Origin: Chloroflexota bacterium
GTDB taxonomy: Bacteria > Chloroflexota > Dehalococcoidia > Lucifugimonadales > GCA-2719675
Direction: 5' to 3'
NCBI GenBank assembly: GCA_002719675.1
Contig: PBID01000011.1
Coordinates: 1 to 38,511 of the forward strand
DNA: 38,511 nucleotides
Part shown: positions 22,789 to 30,025 of the stretch, piece after piece
Layout of the letters: each line of letters begins with the position of its first letter
How positions within the stretch are numbered: position 1 is the stretch's first letter
The notes under the pieces: generated by a model
The model's input: only the letters and a program-made list of their open reading frames with translations
What the model was told of the DNA's origin: nothing
The model's database searches: none
Program-made: the position numbers and the translations under genes

Positions 22789-25044
22789 ATGGAATCTGTA
22801 ATTTTACAAGGTCTAAATCCTCAACAAACAGAAGCTGTTAAGGCAGTCGACACACCTCTTTTGGTTATTGCTGGTCCAGGTAGTGGAAAAACAAAAGTAA
22901 TTACTCATAGAGTTGCTTATCTCATTTATGAAAAACATGTTTCGCCTTTTGAAATTTTAGGATTAACTTTCACGAATAAAGCGGCAAGTGAGATGAATGA
23001 TAGAGTCTCCGGACTACTGGATAATTCAGTCGCTGGCGTAACAATTTCAACTTTTCATTCATTTTGTGCGATGCTTTTAAGAAGAGAGTCTGAAAAACTT
23101 GGATTGAAGCAAAATTTTACAATCTACGATGACCAAGACCAGGTCTCTTTGGTCAAAAAATTAGTTAAACAATTAGATATTGATGTAGATAATGTAACTC
23201 CAAGGACTTTGTTGTCCCAAATTTCCAAAGCTAAAAGCAAGATGGTTGGCTGGAGTACATATCAAGAAAATGCTGGTAATTATATACAGGAATTTACTGC
23301 AAAAATTTATGAAGAATATGAAGCAGCTTTAAATCTCTCTTCTGCATTAGATTTTGATGATCTTTTGTTGAAAACATATCATTTATTTAGAGATTACCCT
23401 GAAGTAGTTAGTAAATATCAAGAGAGATTTAAATATGTAATGATAGATGAGTTTCAAGATACCAATATTACTCAATATGCTATTTCTAAGCAATTAGCTT
23501 TAGCAACTGGTAATTTGGCTGTTGTCGGTGATCCCAATCAATCTATTTACTCTTGGAGAAATGCTGACATACATAATATTCTTAGTTTTCATGATGATTT
23601 TCCTACTGCAAAAGTTGTTAATTTAGATCAAAATTATCGATCTACACGAACAATATTAGAAACCGCTCAGAACTTAATTTCTCCGAATACAGAAAAGTTT
23701 GATCAAAAACTTTGGACTGAGAATTCTGGAGGCCAACCTATAGTTATAGGCGAAGGTTATAACGAAAAAGAAGAAGCAGAAATGATTATTTCTGAAATAA
23801 ATAATATTGTTTCTAAAGGTGAATATTCGTTAAGTGATATAGCTATTATGTACAGGGTAAATTCTCAATCAAGAGCATTAGAAGAAAAATGTATTAAGTA
23901 TGGAATAAAATATCAACTGGTTGGTAGCTTGAAGTTTTATCAACGCCAAGAGATCAAAGATTTAATTGCCTTTTTACGGTTAATTAATAATCCAGATGAT
24001 GATGTAAGTTTATTAAGAGTTATTAATGTTCCAGCAAGAGGTATTGGACAAAAAACATTGTCTATCTTAAGTTCATTTGCAGTAAATTCTAAATCATCTA
24101 TTGCAAATGTTTTAGATCAGGTTTTTGCTGGTGAATCAAGTATAGAAATTAAAGATTTGGGATTAACAAAAGCTGCATTAAAAAACCTATTTAATTTTAG
24201 AGAAATGATGGCTGATTTTAAAGGATATGTTTCAACACGTAGTTTGCCAGAATTGATTGAAATAATTTTTGATCAATCAGGATATAAAAATCATATTATG
24301 AATGAAAGTGAAAATTATCAAGAAAGAAATGAAAATATCCGAGAATTAATTAATACGGCAGGATATTTTTCCAAGGAAAATACAAATGATTCATTATCTG
24401 CATTTTTAGAAAGTGTTAGTTTAGTTGGAGATACTGATAATTTATCTTACCAAGGACAGAAATTAACTTTGATTACTTTACATCAGTCAAAGGGATTAGA
24501 ATTTCCGGTTGTATTTATTTCAGGTCTTGAAGATGGAATGTTGCCACATATCAGATCAATTGATAGTGAAAACCCTTCTGAATTAGAAGAGGAAAGAAGA
24601 CTATGTTATGTAGGTGTAACTAGAGCAAAAGAAAGGTTATATTTACTTAGATCATTTAGAAGAGGATTTAGAGGGGAACCTTCATTGCCTTCTAGATTTC
24701 TTGCAGATATTACTAAGGCTCAAGTTGTTTCTTGGAATTTTTCTGGGGAAAAAGTTAATCAATCAAATAAATATGTAGATTACCAATTACATCAAGATGA
24801 GCATTTTGATTTAGGTCCAGATTATGACATTCCTGAATATAAAGATTCAGAACCTAAAGAAGAGCAAATTTCATTTAATCAATTTAAAGTTGGAGATAAA
24901 GTAGCCCATAAAGTTTTTGGTGATGGAATTATCATAGGTTGTAAACCCATTGATGAGGATCAAGAATTACAGGTTGCTTTTAAGGATGGTATCGGAATCA
25001 AGAAGTTATTAGGAAGTTTTGCAAAATTGGAAGAAATTAATTGA
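22789..25044 (+). CDS. pcrA: ATP-dependent DNA helicase PcrA/UvrD
   Basis: This 751-residue SF1A helicase unwinds DNA 3'-5' in nucleotide excision and mismatch repair and clears recombination intermediates. Motifs in order: Q motif LNPQQTEAV, Walker A AGPGSGKT, FTNKAASEM, motif II DEFQDTN, motif III GDPNQSIYSWR, motif IV QNYRST, motif V TLHQSKGLEFPVVF, motif VI GVTRAKERLYLLRS. The C-terminal tudor-like RNA polymerase-interaction part is present (FKVGDKVAHKVFGDG). The ATG directly follows a possible -10 (TATAGA), with no Shine-Dalgarno. Confidence 0.96.
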   Translation: MESVILQGLNPQQTEAVKAVDTPLLVIAGPGSGKTKVITHRVAYLIYEKHVSPFEILGLTFTNKAASEMNDRVSGLLDNSVAGVTISTFHSFCAMLLRRESEKLGLKQNFTIYDDQDQVSLVKKLVKQLDIDVDNVTPRTLLSQISKAKSKMVGWSTYQENAGNYIQEFTAKIYEEYEAALNLSSALDFDDLLLKTYHLFRDYPEVVSKYQERFKYVMIDEFQDTNITQYAISKQLALATGNLAVVGDPNQSIYSWRNADIHNILSFHDDFPTAKVVNLDQNYRSTRTILETAQNLISPNTEKFDQKLWTENSGGQPIVIGEGYNEKEEAEMIISEINNIVSKGEYSLSDIAIMYRVNSQSRALEEKCIKYGIKYQLVGSLKFYQRQEIKDLIAFLRLINNPDDDVSLLRVINVPARGIGQKTLSILSSFAVNSKSSIANVLDQVFAGESSIEIKDLGLTKAALKNLFNFREMMADFKGYVSTRSLPELIEIIFDQSGYKNHIMNESENYQERNENIRELINTAGYFSKENTNDSLSAFLESVSLVGDTDNLSYQGQKLTLITLHQSKGLEFPVVFISGLEDGMLPHIRSIDSENPSELEEERRLCYVGVTRAKERLYLLRSFRRGFRGEPSLPSRFLADITKAQVVSWNFSGEKVNQSNKYVDYQLHQDEHFDLGPDYDIPEYKDSEPKEEQISFNQFKVGDKVAHKVFGDGIIIGCKPIDEDQELQVAFKDGIGIKKLLGSFAKLEEIN

Positions 25045-25071
25045 TTAAAATTTGTTTTATTTTTTAATCAA
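25041..25071 (+). terminator. Hairpin at the end of the pcrA gene
   Basis: TTGATTAAAA (25041-25050, containing the stop codon) pairs perfectly with TTTTAATCAA (25062-25071), with an AT-rich loop. It lacks a long trailing T-run but has T-rich bases nearby. It may separate pcrA from the tRNA. Confidence 0.45.
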
Positions 25072-25098
25072 GTATAGAATTTTTTCTTAGGGATATTT

Positions 25099-25184
25099 GC
25101 CGAAGTGGCGGAATGGTATACGCGGTGGTCTCAAAAACCACTGGGGGCAACCCCGTGTGAGTTCGACTCTCACCTTCGGCACCA
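25099..25184 (+). tRNA. tRNA-Leu(CAA)
   Basis: The acceptor stem GCCGAAG (25099-25105) pairs with CTTCGGC (25174-25180), followed by ACCA, so the CCA end is encoded. The anticodon stem GTGGT/ACCAC encloses the loop CTCAAAA, with anticodon CAA at 25132-25134 reading UUG. The long variable arm GGGGGCAACCCC confirms class II Leu. A TATAGA box lies about 25 nt upstream. The 3' 17 bases are repeated at 28811-28827, marking an integration site. Confidence 0.97.
25168..25184 (+). repeat. attachment-site copy inside the tRNA-Leu 3' end
   Basis: TCTCACCTTCGGCACCA is identical to 28811-28827. It covers the T-arm end, acceptor 3' strand and CCA of the tRNA, the usual crossover region of tyrosine-recombinase elements. 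The tRNA remains complete. Confidence 0.85.
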
Positions 25185-25224
25185 CCTTCCTGATTTAGCT
25201 ACGAAATCTAGGTATTTAGCAATA

Positions 25225-25248
25225 TCTGACACAGATTCTGACACAGAT
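25225..25248 (+). repeat. Tandem 12-bp repeat, left end of the island
   Basis: TCTGACACAGAT occurs twice in tandem (25225-25236 and 25237-25248), 40 nt inside the left attachment copy. The same core and spacing recur at the other end. Confidence 0.75.
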
Positions 25249-25293
25249 CACTAAATATTACTCTTTTTTATAGATGTAGGTTATTTAAATTAA

Positions 25294-26127
25294 TTAGGTG
25301 TTGATATTTATGATTGTTTTAGGCAATCCTATTGCTATTATTGGACAAGTACCACCTATCCCTTGGTGAAGTTTATTTTCTAATTTTTCAAAATGAGTAG
25401 TTGAATTTCCATATTTGTTTTGAACAAATACACTAGACCACGCATGATTAAATTCCCATCCATTTGCAATTCTGCTATTAATTTCATTTTTTTGTTTGGT
25501 GCTGGGATTGTATTCATATTCAATTTGTTCACCATTGGAATTTTCTGTTATTTGATAAACTTCTTTGATTATTGATTCAATATCCCATAAATTATTTTGT
25601 TCACAAAATCTAGCAAATAGGTCATTTAGATTTTGTTGCATAGAGTTACCTCTTGTAACGATTATTCCAACATCAATTACTTTTGCTTCGTGTAATCTTC
25701 CGAATAAGCTTAAATCTCTGTCAAAAATGGAATCTTTACTATTCCATTCTATTTCTAATGCAAGCCAATTAGTAGTATCAGGTTTTTGAAAAACATGGTC
25801 AATTTTATGTGATTCACTAACTTCATTATTAAGTTCATTTGTTTTCAAAAGAGAACTATATTCCCAAGTCACTTTAGGCAATTTAAAAGAAAAATCTGTT
25901 TCAGATGCAAATCCAATTGAATTAAACAAACTACCTAAATTTTGTACTATTATGGATTGACCTCCTCCTCCTGTTATCAAATCTTTGATATTAATTGAAA
26001 AAGATTTTAATGCAGTTGTTAATTCTGAAGTAATATCTGAGAAATAATTCTCAAGAATTAATTCTGCATGATGAGATGAAAATATTTCATAATTTATTTT
26101 TCTGAGTTGATCAAAATTTCCAGACAT
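25294..26127 (-). CDS. BglII/BstYI-type restriction endonuclease
   Basis: This 277-residue protein matches the type II endonuclease family of BglII and BstYI. The signature runs KIDHVFQ at about 108-114, then ALEIEWNSKDSIFDRDL (about 123-139), GRLHEA and VGIIVTRG. Acidic residues Asp110, Glu125 and Glu127 are candidate metal-binding residues. The BglII group recognises GATC-centred sites (AGATCT, RGATCY), so a related target is plausible but not shown. AAAAAGGTAG precedes the ATG. It starts 4 nt after the methyltransferase stop, a tight coupling typical of restriction-modification pairs. Confidence 0.88.
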   Translation of the reverse strand: MSGNFDQLRKINYEIFSSHHAELILENYFSDITSELTTALKSFSINIKDLITGGGGQSIIVQNLGSLFNSIGFASETDFSFKLPKVTWEYSSLLKTNELNNEVSESHKIDHVFQKPDTTNWLALEIEWNSKDSIFDRDLSLFGRLHEAKVIDVGIIVTRGNSMQQNLNDLFARFCEQNNLWDIESIIKEVYQITENSNGEQIEYEYNPSTKQKNEINSRIANGWEFNHAWSSVFVQNKYGNSTTHFEKLENKLHQGIGGTCPIIAIGLPKTIININT

Positions 26128-26131
26128 GATG

Positions 26132-27754
26132 CTACCTTTTTATTGGGTAAAGATTATTAAACCAACCGCTTATTAAGAAACCTATTAGTATATCCACAGC
26201 AATATTTTCTCTCTTCTTGTTTAGAAATAATTGATTGTCAAAATTTTTATTCAGGCATTCATCAAAAATTGTTTCAAGTTTATTATTTTCTATAGAAGAA
26301 ATTGTTTTTTTTACATCAATAAATATTTGTCCAAGTAAATCAATCACTTCAAAAGGGCCTAGACCTGTTTTTGAATGGTTCCAAACATTTTGAATTTCAT
26401 TTGAGTTAATTCCATGATTTAATTCTTGAATTAATATATTTTTATTTTTTGATAAGATATCTGTGTTGTCGTTGATTTTCATGGAAATTTTTTCTGCAAT
26501 TATATTGTCTGGAGTAAGAGAAGTATATTTTTTTGAACTACCATAATAAAAATTTATTTGCCAAAAAACCTTCCCATTAATAAACTCATTAGACAATTCA
26601 AATCTTACTCCGCTTCCAAACCTTAAATGTCTTAATGCAGATCTAAATCTTCTGTCAGATTTAAATCTATTCGTTATCTTCTTTGCCTTGATTTTTGTTG
26701 GCAAATCTTTTGGAATTTGAAAATCATAACTCCTAATAGATTGATCAATTTTATTTTTTGGAATATTTAAGATAGATTGCCCAATATAATATGTTAGTAA
26801 TGGGGGGATAGCATTTCCTATCATTTTTTGTCTATCAGAATAATTGGATCCATAGAATTGATAAGAGATTGGAAATCCCTGTAATGTTGCTTTTTCCCTG
26901 AGTGAAAGTCTTCTAAACCCAGTACCATTTTTCACAATCAAACTTTCTCTTGAAACTCGAGTTTCAGCAGCAGTAATAGTCCTGGAAGTTTTGTCCAAAG
27001 GCTCAGGAAAATTCATCATATTATAAACTCTATGGTATTGTTTTGATTCTTTATTTAATCTTAATTCTTCTGAATCTAATTCTTTTTCAAAATCATTGTC
27101 GGTGAGTGATTTTTTTGGAATTTCATGATGATATATTAAATCCTTGATGGTTTGTTGGTTATTATTTAGGTTTGAAATAACTTGCCCTAAATTATATTTT
27201 GGCATTTGATCAATATAGCTTTTAAGTACCTTAAATGGAAAATTTCCTGCAAGCATTCTTTTTCTTCTTTGTGGCAATCCAAAATCTGAACAATCGACAA
27301 TTTCAATTACATTTATTAGTTCTTTAAATTCACTTAACTGTCCATTTTCTAATAATTCTTTCTCTAAAATATTTTTGACCCTAGGAACATTTTCCATGAC
27401 CCAAAATTTTGGTTTAAGATACTTTACTATTTCAAGAAATTTATATAAATCTTTGAGACCTTCTGAGATATTTCCCCTTCCTCCTCTATTGGAAAAAGAA
27501 AACTCAGTACATGGAGGGCTACCAACAACAATATCAATGTTTTTTGGTAACTGATATAAATCTAATTTTCTAATATCTACAATTGATACATGTCCACCTA
27601 AATTTTGTTTATGTGTTTGTGCTGCAACAGGCCACCATTCATATGAATTAACAGTATCAATTCCTGACATTTTTAAACCTAAATTCCACCCACCAATACC
27701 GCTATATAAATCTATAGCTCTGTATTTTGGATTGGTTAAGTTATCTTTTATCAT
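26132..27754 (-). CDS. DNA (cytosine-5)-methyltransferase with long C-terminal extension
   Basis: It transfers methyl groups from AdoMet to C5 of cytosine, protecting host DNA from the adjacent endonuclease. Motif I is IDLYSGIGGWNLG, motif IV is SPPC with catalytic Cys82, motif VI is ENVPRV, motif VIII is QRRKRML and motif X is GNAIPPLLTYY. From about residue 350 to the end (about 190 residues) there is no motif of the methyltransferase core; this extension is Lys/Asn-rich and unidentified. ATG 27754 (540 residues) is preferred because motif I then begins around residue 13; an upstream ATG at 27814 overlaps the exonuclease gene and would add 20 residues. BglII itself pairs with an N4-cytosine enzyme, so the C5 type here is a different combination. 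Confidence 0.9.
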   Translation of the reverse strand: MIKDNLTNPKYRAIDLYSGIGGWNLGLKMSGIDTVNSYEWWPVAAQTHKQNLGGHVSIVDIRKLDLYQLPKNIDIVVGSPPCTEFSFSNRGGRGNISEGLKDLYKFLEIVKYLKPKFWVMENVPRVKNILEKELLENGQLSEFKELINVIEIVDCSDFGLPQRRKRMLAGNFPFKVLKSYIDQMPKYNLGQVISNLNNNQQTIKDLIYHHEIPKKSLTDNDFEKELDSEELRLNKESKQYHRVYNMMNFPEPLDKTSRTITAAETRVSRESLIVKNGTGFRRLSLREKATLQGFPISYQFYGSNYSDRQKMIGNAIPPLLTYYIGQSILNIPKNKIDQSIRSYDFQIPKDLPTKIKAKKITNRFKSDRRFRSALRHLRFGSGVRFELSNEFINGKVFWQINFYYGSSKKYTSLTPDNIIAEKISMKINDNTDILSKNKNILIQELNHGINSNEIQNVWNHSKTGLGPFEVIDLLGQIFIDVKKTISSIENNKLETIFDECLNKNFDNQLFLNKKRENIAVDILIGFLISGWFNNLYPIKR

Positions 27755-27782
27755 AAATATTTTCTTAAATAGGATTCTTTCT

Positions 27783-28556
27783 CTAAAAATTCTTTTTTGC
27801 TTCTTGGATGGCATTTTTTACATCTTCATCTAAATCGCTCTTTTGTATAATAAAATCCACCCAACTTGGGTCAATTTGTATCACTTCATTTAACAGTTTA
27901 CCTCCATGTTTTTTCCCAAAATTAATGACTATACCTTCATTTGAATGAATAAGTTTACCTCTGGTGTCAACCCAATTTGGAGGTTTGGGTGGATTACAAA
28001 AAGAATGTAAATCTTCAGCAGATTTTCCAATATCAGGGTAATATTTTATTTGGCTTAATAAAATTTCTTTGGTTGCTCTGGTGTCCCCAAGTGATTGATG
28101 GGCATTTTCAAGATTTTTACCACAATATTTTTGATAAGCACTTGCTAAATCTCTGGGTTCTTTTGAAAAAAATATTATTTTAGGGTCAATAATATATCTA
28201 TTTTCAATATTGAATTCTAATCCAGAATTTTTAAATTCTTCTTTTAAAAGAGGGATATCGTAGGCTATACCATTGTACGCACAAAGATCACATCCTTCTA
28301 AGAAATTTAAAAAGTCTTTTGCATATTGAGAAAATGTTGGTTTATTAACTACATCTTCATCAGTAATTCCATGAACTTCAGTTGCTTCAGAAGGTATAGG
28401 AATTCCAGGGTTAATTCTGAATGTCAACTCTTCTTCGAGATCATTAGAGTTGTATTTAATGAATGTAATCTCGACGATTTTGGAAGATTTTATATCTAAT
28501 CCAGTAGTTTCCAAATCGAAAAAAACTATAGGTCTTTGCAATTCGATTTTTCCCAC
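27783..28556 (-). CDS. DnaQ-like DEDDh 3'-5' exonuclease with C-terminal DUF3820-like domain
   Basis: This 257-residue protein has the proofreading-exonuclease fold: Asp14 and Glu16 in FDLETTGL, HGIT, Asp100 in NGIAYDIPLL, and His153 and Asp158 in HQSLGDTRAT, so all five DEDDh residues are present. The last third (about residues 200-255, with INFGKKHGGKLLNEV and SWVDFI) resembles the DUF3820 module often attached to such exonucleases. The GTG start is well supported by AAGGGAG. It is the first gene of the restriction-modification operon and 28 nt before the methyltransferase. Its link to the R-M pair is unexplained. Confidence 0.88.
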   Translation of the reverse strand: MGKIELQRPIVFFDLETTGLDIKSSKIVEITFIKYNSNDLEEELTFRINPGIPIPSEATEVHGITDEDVVNKPTFSQYAKDFLNFLEGCDLCAYNGIAYDIPLLKEEFKNSGLEFNIENRYIIDPKIIFFSKEPRDLASAYQKYCGKNLENAHQSLGDTRATKEILLSQIKYYPDIGKSAEDLHSFCNPPKPPNWVDTRGKLIHSNEGIVINFGKKHGGKLLNEVIQIDPSWVDFIIQKSDLDEDVKNAIQEAKKNF

Positions 28557-28690
28557 TTAGTACTCCCTTTAAATGATACAAATGAACCTTTCTACAATGA
28601 GTAGTTTTAATCCAGAAATTTATTCTTAAAGGATAGTCTATCTTTTTTGCCAAATCAATCTACGAAACTTAAAATTTATGTAATTATTAA

Positions 28691-28714
28691 TCTGACACAA
28701 AATCTGACACAAGA
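28691..28714 (+). repeat. Tandem 12-bp repeat, right end of the island
   Basis: TCTGACACAAAA and TCTGACACAAGA stand in tandem, the same 9-base core, period and orientation as at 25225-25248. They lie 96 nt inside the right attachment copy. Confidence 0.75.
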
Positions 28715-28810
28715 ATGAATCAGTCAATAGCTAAACACAAGATCGTCTAACGTAGCTGTTTTTACGCAATTTGTATATAATTATGTGAATTATTGACGAG
28801 GTTGGGAGAT

Positions 28811-28827
28811 TCTCACCTTCGGCACCA
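28811..28827 (+). repeat. attachment-site copy at the right end of the island
   Basis: This is an exact 17-base copy of the tRNA-Leu 3' end, not followed by any tRNA body. It marks the far junction of the island. Confidence 0.85.
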
Positions 28828-28867
28828 TCATAGCTAAAACACTTGTATTTAAAGTTTTTCGAATGAT

Positions 28868-29977
28868 TCATAGACTTTCTATATTAGAGTTTCTTTGCTC
28901 ATAATTCCAAATTATGCGTTTAGATAAATCAATTGTTTTACTTTCGTTTTTTATGAAATCTTGTATATATTGCATTTTGTCCTTTGTGTCAATTAGAGGG
29001 ATATCAAAAAAACTTAATAATGTTTTAGCATTTTTTATATTTGAAGGATTTTCAGGCATGATTTTCTGATGAAGTTTTAGTATAGCTTCTTTGTGTGAAA
29101 ATACATTGGATTCTTTCCATATTTTTTCCAAACTTTGATTAATACACATTCTAGATAATGCATATGTAGAAAAACTTAAATTTTTTGCAAATTGAATTAA
29201 ATCCTTCCCCAATTGAATATGTTCATTTTCGTTTATTAAAATTTTCGAATTTTCATGGAGGTTAATATTCAAATCTGGCGTATCTTTTTCGATAGCTCTA
29301 ATTTCTTGCATAGATAAATGATTGATTAAAGGTCCAATTTCACGATTGTTTAATTGTTTTTCTAAAATGTCAGCTAATTCATCTAAATATTTCATTAGAT
29401 TTTTTAGATCATTAATAGAATTTTTCAGATTGATATCTTTAGAAATCTCAGGCATGTCTGATCGTAATCTTAATGAAATTAATATAGGGGCATGGGTTTT
29501 TAGTATAGTTTTTTTCAATTCAAAATATTTATTTTGGGATTTTTTTAGGTAATTTTGATGAGCTGAAAAAGGATTTATATTGGTTGAGATATTTGTTAGT
29601 ATGATTATTACATTTTCTAGTGTGAAATTAGTTTCAAGAAAATCTTGAAGAGATTTCTGGTTTTTTAAATTTATTTTGGTTATTTCTACTTGATTGTTTT
29701 CAGGTCTAAAAACTTTGCTTGATTTCGTGGTGTTTTTAGGAACAGGTATTATAGGTATGCCGCAATTGGTGCAAAACTTTGCATTTTTAATATTTATAAA
29801 TTGGCAAGATGGGCATTCTGTGCCTAGTTGTGCCCCGCAATTGTAGCAAAACTTTGCATTTTTAATATTTATAAATTGGCAAGATAGGCATTCTGTGCCT
29901 AGCCGTGCACTCTCACAGAGAGTACAAAATAATTTACTATTAATATTGTGTTTGCAATCAATTTTTTTATTAATCAT
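28868..29977 (-). CDS. Double zinc-ribbon protein beside the giant helicase
   Basis: This 369-residue protein has an N-terminal series of zinc ribbons (about residues 8-78) with CxxC pairs. The unit GTECxSCQFINIKNAKFC (then NCG) occurs twice in tandem, like the DZANK type. The remainder is helical and rich in Asn, Lys and Ile, with no enzyme motif. It starts 48 nt after the helicase gene on the same strand, so it is probably co-transcribed and may act as a nucleic-acid or partner-binding subunit. The function is unknown. Confidence 0.75.
   Translation of the reverse strand: MINKKIDCKHNINSKLFCTLCESARLGTECLSCQFINIKNAKFCYNCGAQLGTECPSCQFINIKNAKFCTNCGIPIIPVPKNTTKSSKVFRPENNQVEITKINLKNQKSLQDFLETNFTLENVIIILTNISTNINPFSAHQNYLKKSQNKYFELKKTILKTHAPILISLRLRSDMPEISKDINLKNSINDLKNLMKYLDELADILEKQLNNREIGPLINHLSMQEIRAIEKDTPDLNINLHENSKILINENEHIQLGKDLIQFAKNLSFSTYALSRMCINQSLEKIWKESNVFSHKEAILKLHQKIMPENPSNIKNAKTLLSFFDIPLIDTKDKMQYIQDFIKNESKTIDLSKRIIWNYEQRNSNIESL
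29762..29911 (-). repeat. 75-bp tandem duplication encoding a zinc-ribbon unit
   Basis: Two copies of 75 bp (29762-29836 and 29837-29911) are nearly identical and in frame (25 codons). They give the repeated CxxCQFINIKNAKFC unit of the zinc-ribbon protein. Confidence 0.85.
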
Positions 29978-30025
29978 ATTGAAATATTACATTTAAATGA
30001 ATTAGAAGTTTTGGAATAAAATTTA

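Larger units (their letters stand above)
25185..28827. mobile_element. tRNA-Leu-integrated restriction-modification island without integrase
   Basis: The segment between the two copies of the 17-bp tRNA tail is 3.64 kb. It contains three minus-strand genes in one operon: DnaQ-like exonuclease, C5 DNA methyltransferase and BglII-type endonuclease. No recombinase gene is present. Paired 12-bp repeats near both ends, TCTGACACA-type, resemble arm sites. It is therefore a small mobilisable or decayed genomic island that probably relied on an integrase supplied in trans or now lost. Confidence 0.75.
28557..28867. other. Gene-free right end of the island
   Basis: This 311-base gap holds the paired TCTGACACA repeats, a TATAAT (28778-28783) followed by TTATTGACGAGGTT, and the 17-bp attachment copy. 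No credible gene is seen. The TTATTGACGAGG part also occurs ahead of the gene at 9509. Confidence 0.5.

Noticed and set aside
28811-28827. A second tRNA-Leu gene
   Set aside because: Only the last 17 bases are present; no anticodon arm or D-arm precedes them.
29762-29911. CRISPR-like array
   Set aside because: There are only two adjacent copies, in frame, that encode zinc-ribbon units; no spacers.
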